From Massilia varians (lineage in GTDB: Bacteria > Pseudomonadota > Gammaproteobacteria > Burkholderiales > Burkholderiaceae_D), in NCBI RefSeq assembly GCF_027923905.1, contig NZ_AP026966.1:4527001-4591000 (forward strand): 64,000 nt of DNA, given 5' to 3'. Below, piece after piece: positions 44,574-53,155 of this stretch; positions within the stretch are counted from its first letter, which is position 1; each line of letters opens with the position of its first letter. The notes under the pieces are model-generated. The model was not told the origin of the DNA. It did no database searches and saw nothing but the letters and a program-made list of their open reading frames with translations. Position numbers and translations under genes: made by a program.

Positions 44574-45461
44574 TCAGGCACGCGGCGGCATGCGCTTGAG
44601 CGGCAGGACCCGGTGGGCGATCCGTTCGCCAAGGTCCTGCAGGCGCGTCTTCACCGATGCACTGTCGAGCCGGTCGAGGCGCCGGGAAAAGTGGCTGACG
44701 CCAGGAAGATCGACACCGAACAACTGCTGGCGACTGGGTGAATCAGCAAACTGGGCCAGGTCGGATGGCGCCGCGCTGGCATGCGCCTTCATCCAGAAAT
44801 GGGCATAGGTATAAATCAGGGACTTGCGCACGTGCTCGGTACGGTTGTCCTCGGCCATATGGAGGACGTGCGTATTGAAAAGCACACCGTCGCCCGCGCG
44901 CGGCACCACGCGCGTCACCGCCGACGAGCGTGCGAGGGTGGGCCTGTGCGGATTGACGTGCAAGGGAGGGAAGCGGTGGCTTCCCGGTATGAAAGCCAGG
45001 CATCCCTGCTCGGGAGCGAGGTCTTCGAAAAAGATGTGCAGCTTGACCAGCAGATTGCTTGTGTGCGCGTGGTCGACGCCCAGCACGCGCGCCACATCTG
45101 AGTGGAACGGGCTGGTAAAGGTCGGGCCCGGGAAAAACAGCCTGGCGCTGGTTTCGTTCAGGGCCAGGTCCTCGCCGATCGTCAGTCGCAGCAGCGGCAG
45201 CAGCTGCGGCAGGTCGACAAGGTCGATGAACACGGGATCGGCGTTCAGGATACCGGGCAGGTCCACGAAGCTCGCCCCGTCCCTGCGCTGCCGTTCCACC
45301 TGCCCGGCGTGGCGCACGTGCGCCTCTTCGAAGGCGTCGCGAACACGTTGCGTCATCCCGGGAGACAGCAGTCCGGGCAGGTGCACGAAGCCTTGTGTAT
45401 CGAATTGCAGTTTTAGATCGAGCAGATCGTCGGCACTATACTTATCCATTGCGATGGTCAT
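44574..45461 (-). CDS. Phytanoyl-CoA dioxygenase (PhyH)-family protein
   Basis: The 295-residue protein is an Fe(II)/2-oxoglutarate oxygenase of the PhyH type. QFDTQGFVHLPGLLSPGMTQ starts the fold. The HxD pair is in TSPFHSDVARV, and the distal His is in LFNTHVLHMAEDN. FIPGSHRFPPLHVNP is a family hallmark. The start may be 45461 or 45449. The native substrate is unknown. Its neighbours, a glycosyltransferase and a GH43-like gene, hint at a role in glycan or secondary metabolite modification, but that is inference. Confidence 0.85.
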   Translation of the reverse strand: MTIAMDKYSADDLLDLKLQFDTQGFVHLPGLLSPGMTQRVRDAFEEAHVRHAGQVERQRRDGASFVDLPGILNADPVFIDLVDLPQLLPLLRLTIGEDLALNETSARLFFPGPTFTSPFHSDVARVLGVDHAHTSNLLVKLHIFFEDLAPEQGCLAFIPGSHRFPPLHVNPHRPTLARSSAVTRVVPRAGDGVLFNTHVLHMAEDNRTEHVRKSLIYTYAHFWMKAHASAAPSDLAQFADSPSRQQLFGVDLPGVSHFSRRLDRLDSASVKTRLQDLGERIAHRVLPLKRMPPRA

Positions 45462-45546
45462 GAAAACGTTGGCGCCGGCTGGCACTATGGTTGTCGAATC
45501 GGGACGGCGTATCCGCACGGGCTTGATGCCTGATGATGACTACCCT

Positions 45547-46782
45547 TCAGTGGTCAAGACCGTGTCCGTCGGAAGCATGCGCCGGCACGGGCTGCGAGAT
45601 CTTCTCCGGATGTACTGCCCGCGTTGCCAGCCTGAACAAACGAAGCTGTCCGCGCGTCGTCTCGTCCCAGCTGAATTGTTCCGCATAGGCACGGGTCAAA
45701 CGGGGTTCCGGGCTGCGTGAACGCAGTTCCCGCACACCGTCGATGACACCCTGCGCCGAGTTGATCGTCATGAGAACGCCCGCCGCCGGCTCCCGTACCA
45801 CCTCCGGCGTTCCCCAAACATTGCTAGCAATCACCCTTGTTCCGCAGGCCATTGCCTCAAGCAGAACATTGGCCCAGCCTTCACGGCTGGACGCCAGCAC
45901 CAGTGCATCGACCGCGCTGTAGTAGTCGCACAGTCGTTCCTGAGTCATTGCTCCCGCGAAGACGACACGGTCCGCTACGCCCTTGGCACGCGCAAGTGAG
46001 ACCAAGCGCTTGTGATCCGGTCCGCTGCCCACGATCACGAGGCGCGCATCGGGAATGCCGGGCAGCGCCGAAATGACGTGCGCATGTCCCTTGCGCGGGT
46101 CAAGGTGGCCGACCGAGAGCAGTGTGAAATGCCGCAGGCCCAGAGCATCGCGGGCAGCGGCACGGTCTACCGGCCTGAACAGGTCGAGGTCGACGCCGTT
46201 ACGCAAGGTCGTGATGCGGGAGGGATCCATCCCGGAGCGCAGCATTTCGTTCCTCAGTGCGTCGCATACGGTGATCATGGCAGCCGCGTGCTTGCCTGCC
46301 CAGTGAATCATGGCGCGCGGGATACGTCGCCGCATGATGAGGTTGATATCTGTCCCCAGCGCGGAAATGATCACCGGCTTGTTGAAGTATTTGCCCAGCA
46401 AAACCGCCGCAACGCCGTCAGGGTAGAAATAGTGCGCATCGATGACATCGAAATCGAATCCTTCGTCCAGCAGCTTTCCCATGACACCACGAGTAGCAAG
46501 CGCCAGGCTCATGGGCGTAAGGTTAGCCCCCAGTTTGGGAATGACCACATATCGAGGATGGTAAACCTCCGTGCCGACACGCGTTTCCAGGAATGGTGCC
46601 ATAGCGAATGTGCCATATTCCCCGAAGCGTTGGCTGGGGAATGGAAACCATGGAATCGGAGCGACGACTTTAGCCTCCACTTCACCAGTCGCAAGCTGAT
46701 GACGCAGTGTGGTCTCGGTGAAAATGCCGTGGTGTGGCTTGGCTGAATTGGGGAACAGCGTACTGAAGGTAAGAATTCTCAT
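45547..46782 (-). CDS. Glycosyltransferase family 4 protein
   Basis: The 411-residue protein has the GT-B fold pattern: an N-terminal MRILTFSTLFPNSAKPHHGI, the middle TTLRNGVDLDLFRPVDRAAA, LLSVGHLDPRKGHAHVISAL and VIVGSGPDHKRLVSLA. The C-terminal donor site is VLASSREGWANVLLEAMACG followed by TRVIASNVWGTPEVV, with the EX7E motif. The ATG at 46782 is preferred to a GTG three codons upstream. The sugar and acceptor cannot be told from sequence. Confidence 0.9.
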   Translation of the reverse strand: MRILTFSTLFPNSAKPHHGIFTETTLRHQLATGEVEAKVVAPIPWFPFPSQRFGEYGTFAMAPFLETRVGTEVYHPRYVVIPKLGANLTPMSLALATRGVMGKLLDEGFDFDVIDAHYFYPDGVAAVLLGKYFNKPVIISALGTDINLIMRRRIPRAMIHWAGKHAAAMITVCDALRNEMLRSGMDPSRITTLRNGVDLDLFRPVDRAAARDALGLRHFTLLSVGHLDPRKGHAHVISALPGIPDARLVIVGSGPDHKRLVSLARAKGVADRVVFAGAMTQERLCDYYSAVDALVLASSREGWANVLLEAMACGTRVIASNVWGTPEVVREPAAGVLMTINSAQGVIDGVRELRSRSPEPRLTRAYAEQFSWDETTRGQLRLFRLATRAVHPEKISQPVPAHASDGHGLDH

Positions 46783-47109
46783 GATACGCACAGCCCAGGC
46801 TAGGAATTGACGAACGCATCAGCGAAACCATTTCCGTCGCGTCATCTTCAGGTAATCAAGCAGGCTCTAGCGCGAATGCATGCAGAGCGTCACGAACCGG
46901 GAATCGATATCCACTCTAACACAATCAGTTACTTATTTACCAAAAAAACAATTGTGTATTGGAATTAATAGTTTGATTCGAGCTCGGCGGACTGTGAGCC
47001 AGGACGGAGCTGAAGGACTGGATCTACAACTACTGAACGCCGGAGGCGCCGGGCGATCCGGGCTACTGGTTCGGCTACCCTGTCAACAGCGGCTGGCATG
47101 CAGAGGGCT
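46783..47109. other. 327-bp gap with an AT-rich block
   Basis: The first part should hold the promoter of the glycosyltransferase gene. At 46910-46980 the base composition turns strongly AT-rich (AATTGTGTATTGGAATTAAT) against the GC-rich background. The last 110 bases contain a possible gene remnant (46998-47111). Confidence 0.6.
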
Positions 47110-47111
47110 TT
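46998..47111 (+). pseudogene. Possible fragment of a decayed protease-like gene
   Basis: One frame reads ELKDWIYNY, a stop, then TPEAPGDPGYWFGYPVNSGW. The GYW-GY pattern resembles the C-terminal region of DUF2268-like proteases, but there is no reading frame around it. It abuts the end of the convergent GGDEF/EAL gene. The call is tentative. Confidence 0.25.
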
Positions 47112-49677
47112 AGGCCGTGCCCAGCATCGCCGCGATCGCCTGCGGCTCGACCGGCCGGCTGAAGCAGTAGCCCTGCATCTGGTCGCAACCCCGCTCCTGC
47201 AGGAAGGCCAGCTGCTCGCTGGTCTCGACGCCTTCCGCGATCACGTTCAGCTTCATCGAATGCGCCAGCGCGATCACGGCGTTGACGATGGCCGCGTCGT
47301 CGGCGTCCTGGGTCAGGTCCATCACGAAGGAGCGGTCGATCTTCAGGCTGTGGATCGGGAAGCGCTTCAGGCTGGCCAGGCTCGAGTAGCCGGTGCCGAA
47401 GTCGTCGATGGCCAGCTGCACGCCCATCGCCGCCAGGCGGCCCATGGTCTCGGTGGCCGCGGCCGGATTCTCCATCAGCACGCTCTCGGTGATCTCGAGG
47501 GTCAGGAAGCCTGGGTCGCAGCCGGTTTCCGCCAGCAGCGCGGCCACGCGCTGGGCCACGTCCTGGCCCAGGAACTGGCGCGCCGACAGGTTCACGCTGA
47601 TGCGCACCGCGGGCAAGCCGGCGCGGCGCCAGGCCACCTGCTGGCGCATGGCGGTAGCCAGCACCCAGTCGCCGATCGGCACGATCAGGCCGGTTTCCTC
47701 GGCCAGCGGGATGAACTCGGCGGGCGAGACCATCGGCCCGCCGGCCGGCTGCCAGCGCAGCAGCGCCTCCACGCCGGCCACCACGCCGCTGCCGATGTCC
47801 ACCACCGGCTGGTAGTACAACAGGAATTCCTCGCGCTGCAGGGCGCGCTGCAGCGCCCCTTCCATGCGCAGGTGCAGGGCCGCCTGCTCGCCCATCGCGG
47901 CGGCGTAGAAGGAATAATGGTTGCCGCCGCTGCCCTTGGAGCCGTACATGGCACTGTCGGCGTTCTTCAGCAGGGTGGCGCTGTCCTCGCCGTCGGCCGG
48001 GTACATGGCGATGCCGATGCTCCCCGACGGAAACACTTCCTGGCCGCACAGGATCATGGGCTGGAACAGGTTGTCGAGCAGCTTGCGCGCCACCTTGGCC
48101 GCGTCGTCCTGGCAGGCCAGGTCCGGCAGCACCACCACGAATTCGTCGCCGCCCTGGCGCGCCACGGTGTCGCTCTCGCGCAGGCTGCCGGACAGGCGGC
48201 GCGCGATCTCGACGATCAGGGCGTCGCCGGCATCGTGGCCGAGGCTGTCGTTGACGTGCTTGAAGCGGTCCAGGTCGATGAACATCACCGCCACCTGGCG
48301 GCCGGCGCGGTGGGCATGCATGATGGCCTGGCCCAGGCGGTCCTGCATCAAGACCCGGTTGGGCAGGCCGGTCAGGGCGTCGTGGTTGGCCAGGCGCAGC
48401 AGGGCTTCCTCGGCCTGCTTCTGGCGCTGGATGTCCTTGATCACGCAGATGAAGCGCTGGTTGCCGTTGGCGTCGCGCATGCGCGAGACGTTGACGCTGA
48501 CCCAGACCCGCGAACCGTCGCGCCGGATCAGGCGCTTCTCGCGCTGGTAGTCGCTGATCTCGCCGGCCTTCAGGCGCTCGATCAGCGCCAGCTCCTCCGG
48601 CAGGTCTTCAATGCAGGTGAGCTGCTGGAAGAAGCGCTGCAGCAACTCGATCTCGGAATAGCCGAGGATGTGCGACATCTTGCTGTTGGTGCGCAGCACG
48701 CGGCCGTCGCTGCCCAGCAGCGCGATACCGACCGCGGCCTGGTTGAAGGTGAGGCGGAAGAATTCCTCGCTCTCCTGCAGGCGCAGCCTGGCCTTGCGCC
48801 GGAAAGTGATGTCCTGGCCGATCAGGAGCAGCATGTAGCTGCCGTCCTTGCGCGCGCGGCGGATGTTGAAGTCGACGTAGCGCACGCCGTCGGCGCGCCG
48901 GTCGAGCGTGACCAGCACGTTGTCCTGGCGCGCGCCCGAGGCCAGCGCCTCAGCCGCGCGGTCGGCCAGCTCGCGGCAGGAAATCAGCTCTTCCAGCGCG
49001 GGCTTGTGTTCGAGCAGCAGGCTGTCGGATGCCCCCAGCAGGTCGGCCATGCTGCGGTTCATCGAGCGCACGCGCAGCTCGGCATCGACGACCAGCAGGC
49101 CCGCCGGCATGCCGTCGATGACCTGCTCCAGGTAGTTCTGGTTCTGCAGGCTGCTGCGCTGGCTGGCATGGGTATAGGTGTCGAGCGCCAGGCCCATGTC
49201 GAAGCAGACGATCTTGAGCACCGCTTCCATGGCGGCGCGCAGGCGCTCCGGCTGCCCTTGCAGGCGGCGCCACAGCAGGCCGGACAGCTCAGACAGGTAT
49301 TTGCGGTAGGCCCCGATGTACCACGTCGGATCGAGCCCGATGTGCTGGTGGGTCGCGCCCACGCGCAGGCGCTCGCGCATGTATTCCTCGCCATATTCGC
49401 CGGCCGTCAGGCTGCTGAAGTAGGCGGCCTGCACGTCCCGCAGGCGCGCCTCGGCGCCGTCGCCCAGCATGCCGCGCAGCTTCGGGAAGGACATCAGGTG
49501 CGCGTAGAAGCGGTCCGAGAAGGCGTCGCGATGGGACGCGAGCAGCGCGTGCACGTCGCGCAGGGCGTCGATGTCCGACTCCTCGAGTTCGAGGTAAGCC
49601 TTGCGCGCGGCGACTTCGTCGCAGTCGAGCCCGATCTCGCGGGCGAGCTCGTCGACAAGGTCGTGAGGGACGTTCAT
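47110..49677 (-). CDS. Globin-coupled PAS-PAS-GGDEF-EAL protein
   Basis: The 855-residue protein has a globin-coupled sensor at the N-terminus (about 1-165, with proximal His H110 in GATHQHIGLDPTWYIGAY). Two PAS domains (about 175-295 and 300-425) follow, then a GGDEF domain (NHDALTGLPNRVLMQDRL, RQGGDEFVVVLPDL) and an EAL domain (VEALLRWQPAGG, AIDDFGTGYSSLASLKRFPI, EGVETSEQLAFL). Both GGDEF and EAL core motifs are intact, so it could make or break c-di-GMP according to haem-bound oxygen. It has no membrane segments. The two YcgR proteins upstream in the window are potential receivers of its signal. Confidence 0.93.
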   Translation of the reverse strand: MNVPHDLVDELAREIGLDCDEVAARKAYLELEESDIDALRDVHALLASHRDAFSDRFYAHLMSFPKLRGMLGDGAEARLRDVQAAYFSSLTAGEYGEEYMRERLRVGATHQHIGLDPTWYIGAYRKYLSELSGLLWRRLQGQPERLRAAMEAVLKIVCFDMGLALDTYTHASQRSSLQNQNYLEQVIDGMPAGLLVVDAELRVRSMNRSMADLLGASDSLLLEHKPALEELISCRELADRAAEALASGARQDNVLVTLDRRADGVRYVDFNIRRARKDGSYMLLLIGQDITFRRKARLRLQESEEFFRLTFNQAAVGIALLGSDGRVLRTNSKMSHILGYSEIELLQRFFQQLTCIEDLPEELALIERLKAGEISDYQREKRLIRRDGSRVWVSVNVSRMRDANGNQRFICVIKDIQRQKQAEEALLRLANHDALTGLPNRVLMQDRLGQAIMHAHRAGRQVAVMFIDLDRFKHVNDSLGHDAGDALIVEIARRLSGSLRESDTVARQGGDEFVVVLPDLACQDDAAKVARKLLDNLFQPMILCGQEVFPSGSIGIAMYPADGEDSATLLKNADSAMYGSKGSGGNHYSFYAAAMGEQAALHLRMEGALQRALQREEFLLYYQPVVDIGSGVVAGVEALLRWQPAGGPMVSPAEFIPLAEETGLIVPIGDWVLATAMRQQVAWRRAGLPAVRISVNLSARQFLGQDVAQRVAALLAETGCDPGFLTLEITESVLMENPAAATETMGRLAAMGVQLAIDDFGTGYSSLASLKRFPIHSLKIDRSFVMDLTQDADDAAIVNAVIALAHSMKLNVIAEGVETSEQLAFLQERGCDQMQGYCFSRPVEPQAIAAMLGTA

Positions 49678-49901
49678 GGCTTAAAAAAGAGGAATATTTA
49701 CTGAGGGATAGAGTGGTTGCATCATAGCAATGGCCTTGTCCTGAATCGAGCAAATAATCACAGATAATCACATCTGTTGTTAATAGGCCATACCCACGGT
49801 GTGGTTTTGTTGCCCAGGATAAATATACGCTTGGGATTGCTCAAGATGCGGTCGCGCCGGCGGCGCACAGTAGGTTCAATCCCAACTGCAAGGAGCCCGC
49901 C

Positions 49902-50963
49902 ATGCGCCACTCAATCCTGCCGCGCCTGCTGTCCTTGACGCTGGCCCTGTCGGCCCTGCCCGCGCTGGCGCAGGACGTCAACGTCACCCTGCAACCCGTG
50001 CGTGAGAAATTCGCCCGCAGCGACGAGGTGCTGGTGCGCGTCACCCTGCAGAACAACAGCGCCACGCCGCAGTTCCTGCTCAAGTGGCACACCCCGGTGG
50101 CGGGCGTGCAGGCGCCGCTGTTCGAGGTGCTGCGCGACGGCCAGAAGGTAAGCTACCTCGGCATCAAGGCCAAGCGCCCGGCCCCCGGCCCGGACGACTA
50201 TCTGCGGCTGGAACCGGGAGCCACGCTCACCAGCACGGTCGAGCTGTCGGCGCTGTACGAGATGAGCGTCACCGGCCCCTACCAGCTGCGCTACCGCACC
50301 GCCTCGAGCGGCCTGTTCGCCGCCTCCGGAATGCGCCCGGTGCCGGGTGCGCTGGCCTCCAGCCAGGTCGGGATCTGGATCGACGGGCGCCTGCCGCGCG
50401 GGGCCAGGGTACCGGCCAGGCAGGCCGTCGCCGGCGCCGCCTCACTGGAATTCAGCAAGTGCTCGAACGCCCAGCAGGAGCAACTGGCGGCGGCCGTGGA
50501 CGCGGGCAAGGCGATGACGGTCGACGCCCACAATTACCTGGCGGCGGGCAGCGGGGGCGCGCAGTACGGCGCGCGCTACGGCACCTGGTTCGGCGCCCCC
50601 GATGCCGGCCGCGCCGCCACCGTGAACACCAACTTCACGGCGATCCGCGACGCGTTCGAGACCAAGCCCCTGAAAATCGACTGCGGCTGCAACGAAAACT
50701 ATTTCGCCTACGTGTACCCGGCCCAGCCCTACGCGATCTATGTCTGCAAGGCGTTCTGGACCGCACCCCTGACCGGCACCGACTCGCGCGGCGGCACCCT
50801 GCTGCACGAGCTGAGCCACTTCGACGTGGTCGCCGCCACCGACGACCATGTGTACGGCCAGCAGGGAGCGGCCGAGCTGGCCCGGAGCGCCCCGGCACGG
50901 GCGGTCAACAACGCCGATTCGCACGAGTATTTCGGGGAGAATAGCCCGCCCATGATTGAGTGA
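49902..50963 (+). CDS. M35-type (aspzincin) metallopeptidase, exported
   Basis: The 353-residue protein has a signal peptide (residues 1-24, LALSALPALAQ). A propeptide-like beta domain follows (about 25-150). The C-terminal aspzincin domain has HExxH at residues 302-306 in GGTLLHELSHFDVVAATDD, with the downstream Asp as third zinc ligand. This is the pattern of deuterolysin and peptidyl-Lys endopeptidase. The stop codon TGA at 50961-50963 lies at the start of the following TnpB element and may be supplied by it. Confidence 0.88.
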   Translation: MRHSILPRLLSLTLALSALPALAQDVNVTLQPVREKFARSDEVLVRVTLQNNSATPQFLLKWHTPVAGVQAPLFEVLRDGQKVSYLGIKAKRPAPGPDDYLRLEPGATLTSTVELSALYEMSVTGPYQLRYRTASSGLFAASGMRPVPGALASSQVGIWIDGRLPRGARVPARQAVAGAASLEFSKCSNAQQEQLAAAVDAGKAMTVDAHNYLAAGSGGAQYGARYGTWFGAPDAGRAATVNTNFTAIRDAFETKPLKIDCGCNENYFAYVYPAQPYAIYVCKAFWTAPLTGTDSRGGTLLHELSHFDVVAATDDHVYGQQGAAELARSAPARAVNNADSHEYFGENSPPMIE

Positions 50964-52276
50964 AATCACACGCAGATTGGCAATCCGTCCTGGTTGCTGG
51001 CTATACTACTTGCATGCAGCGTCTTCAGGCTTTCAAATTCGAGTTGATGCCGACCGGCGAACAGCAAAGCATGATGCGCCGCTTTGCCGGGTCGTGCCGG
51101 TTCGTCTTCAACAAGGCGTTATCCTTACAAAAGGAACGCTACGAACGCGACGAGAAGAAGCTTTGCTACTTTGAATTGTGCAGGTTGCTTACAGCGTGGC
51201 GCCATGAAGCAGACACTGCCTGGCTGATGCAAGCGCCGGTTCACCCGCTGCAGCAGGTTTTGAAGGATCTCGAACGAGCCTACGCCAATTTTTTCGCCAA
51301 GCGAGCAGGGTTCCCGCGGTTCAAGAAGAAGGGGCGAGCCGACAGTTTCCGCTTTCCGGACCCAAAGCAAATCAAACTTGATCAGGCAAACAATCGCGTA
51401 TTCCTGCCCAAGCTTGGTTGGCTGCGTTATCGTAACAGTCGCAATCTTCTTGGCAGGCTGAAGAACGCTACCCTTAGTCTGTCGTGCGGTAAGTGGTTCG
51501 TATCGTTCCAGAGCGAGCGTGAAGTCGAGCAACCCATCCCACAAGGTGGCGTGGTCGGAATCGACATGGGTATTGCCCGCTTCGCTACGCTTTCAGACGG
51601 CACGTACTACGCGCCGCTCAACAGCTTCAAGCTGCACGAAGACCGCTTACGTCGCGCACAGCAATCGATGAGTCGCAAGATTAAGTTCAGCAGCAATTGG
51701 ATTAAGTCCAAAACTCGCGTCCAACGTCTCTATTCCCGCATCGGCAACGCCCGCCGCGACTACCTGCACAAGATCACAACCGCGATCAGCCAAAACCACG
51801 CGATGGTATGTATCGAAGATTTGCAGGTGCAAAACATGTCCAAATCAGCGGCAGGCACGAGCGAACGACCAGGGAGGAAAGTTCGAGCCAAGGCAGGTCT
51901 GAACAAATCTATCCTTGATCAAGGGTGGTCCGAGTTCCGTCGCCAACTGGACTACAAGTTGGCATGGTCCGGGGGCTGGCTCATTGCCATTCCACCACAC
52001 GATACAAGCCGCACCTGTCCGCGTTGCGGCTCTGTCTCGGCAGATAACCGACAGACGCAATCTTGGTTCAAATGTGTGCAATGCAACTTTAAGCAAAACG
52101 CCGATCTAGTTGGCGCGATCAACGTTCTCAGGGCGGGACACGCCCATTGCGCCTGTGGAGTGAGCGATGCAACGAGGTCGCCAGCAGCAGGAACCCACCG
52201 AAGCGACTCTTCTCAGCACGATACTGGATGAGCGCAGTAGGGATCCCTCGGCTTTAATAGAGAGGGAGGATGTCAA
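50961..52276 (+). mobile_element. TnpB-only IS200/IS605-type (IS1341-like) element
   Basis: The element has no tnpA. Its right end is a CCCTC-to-GAGGG hairpin (52245-52266) followed by GGAGGATGTCAA, ending in TCAA as in IS608. The left end is uncertain; TTGAG at 50956-50960 could be the target-adjacent motif, which would put the left end at 50961. It would be mobilised only by a TnpA in trans. Confidence 0.7.
51014..52231 (+). CDS. tnpB: RNA-guided endonuclease TnpB
   Basis: The 405-residue protein from the ATG at 51014 is an OrfB/TnpB protein. It starts with the N-terminal wedge region (FKFELMPTGEQQSMMRRFAG, then CRFVFNKAL). RuvC residues are D184 (GIDMGIARFATLSDG), E268 (CIEDLQVQNM) and D364 (NADLVGAINVL). 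A zinc ribbon (CPRCG and CVQCN) lies between the last two. All catalytic positions are intact, so it may be active. TnpB cuts DNA guided by the RNA made from the right end of its element and helps the element persist. Confidence 0.92.
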   Translation: MQRLQAFKFELMPTGEQQSMMRRFAGSCRFVFNKALSLQKERYERDEKKLCYFELCRLLTAWRHEADTAWLMQAPVHPLQQVLKDLERAYANFFAKRAGFPRFKKKGRADSFRFPDPKQIKLDQANNRVFLPKLGWLRYRNSRNLLGRLKNATLSLSCGKWFVSFQSEREVEQPIPQGGVVGIDMGIARFATLSDGTYYAPLNSFKLHEDRLRRAQQSMSRKIKFSSNWIKSKTRVQRLYSRIGNARRDYLHKITTAISQNHAMVCIEDLQVQNMSKSAAGTSERPGRKVRAKAGLNKSILDQGWSEFRRQLDYKLAWSGGWLIAIPPHDTSRTCPRCGSVSADNRQTQSWFKCVQCNFKQNADLVGAINVLRAGHAHCACGVSDATRSPAAGTHRSDSSQHDTG

Positions 52277-52296
52277 CATCATGCCGGTGTAGTCGA
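52120..52296 (+). ncRNA. Candidate omega (re) RNA with guide
   Basis: In TnpB systems the guide RNA scaffold overlaps the tnpB 3' end and stops at the right end, and the guide is the flanking DNA. Here the scaffold would be about 52120-52276 with the terminal hairpin at 52245-52266, and the guide would be 52277-52296. The 5' limit is not visible. Confidence 0.55.
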
Positions 52297-52396
52297 CTAG
52301 CTCGTGCATACCAGACAGGGCGACGTCTTACATTCGAGTAGAGTTTTGAAATACTATTTCAAAAGAACCGCAGAAACGAACTTTTATTTCATTCCT

Positions 52397-53146
52397 CTAT
52401 ACACCCGCCGGCAGCGGTTCCGGCACCGACGCCAGGATCATCACCGCCACGCGCCGGTTGCGCGCCTGGTTGGCCGGCGTGTCGTTCGGCGCCACCGGGC
52501 GCGTGGCGCCATGGCCGATGGCCGACAGGCGCACATCCTGCACACCGCTCTCGATGAACAGACGCACCACGCTGGCCGCGCGCACCGCCGACAGTTCCCA
52601 GTTGGAGGCGAAGCGCTCGTTGGTGATCGGCAGGTTGTCGGTATGGCCCTCGACCTCGATGCGCTGCGGCGCATCCTTGAGCAGGCCCGCCACCGCGCCC
52701 AGCACCTCGCGCGCCTCCTGCTGCAGGGTCGCTTCGCCCTGGTCGAACAGCACGCTGGCATTGAGTTCGATGCCGATGCCGCGCGCATTCTGCGTCACCC
52801 TTACCTGGCCCGATTTCACCAGCGGCATCAGGGTGGTGGTCAGGTCCTTCGCCAGGATTTCCATGCGCTCGCGCTCGCGCCGCGCCGCTTCATGGCGCTT
52901 GCGGTTGACGATGTGCGACAGCGGCAGCACCGGCTCGACGCTGGTGTGCGCCTGCGGCGCCACGCTGCGTCCGCCGAAGGCGTCGCCCAGGGCTTCGGAC
53001 AGCACCGCGTATTTTCCTTCGTTGACGATCGAGATCGCGTACATCACGACGAAGAAGGCGAACAGCAGCGTGATGAAATCGGCGTAGGAGATCAGCCAGC
53101 GCTCGTGGTTTTCCTGCGATCCGTCGTCGTAGCGTTTGCGCGCCAT
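52397..53146 (-). CDS. motD: Flagellar motor protein MotD
   Basis: MotD is the MotB-type peptidoglycan-anchored stator subunit. The 249-residue protein has one membrane helix with the proton-carrying Asp (LISYADFITLLFAFFVVMYA; D in YADF) and an OmpA-like domain (EVEGHTDNLPITNERFASNW, AIGHGATRPVAPNDTPANQA). It is 9 bases after motC and close to fliA, as in Pseudomonas. Confidence 0.93.
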   Translation of the reverse strand: MARKRYDDGSQENHERWLISYADFITLLFAFFVVMYAISIVNEGKYAVLSEALGDAFGGRSVAPQAHTSVEPVLPLSHIVNRKRHEAARRERERMEILAKDLTTTLMPLVKSGQVRVTQNARGIGIELNASVLFDQGEATLQQEAREVLGAVAGLLKDAPQRIEVEGHTDNLPITNERFASNWELSAVRAASVVRLFIESGVQDVRLSAIGHGATRPVAPNDTPANQARNRRVAVMILASVPEPLPAGV

Positions 53147-53155
53147 GCCGTGGCC

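Noticed and set aside
47098..49704. 868-codon open frame antisense to the GGDEF/EAL gene
   Set aside because: The translation is His/Gln/Ala-rich shadow sequence; the minus-strand protein has clear globin, PAS, GGDEF and EAL domains.
49868..49890. tRNA-like T-loop (GGTTCAATCCC)
   Set aside because: No acceptor, D-arm or anticodon arm is found in the preceding 80 bases.
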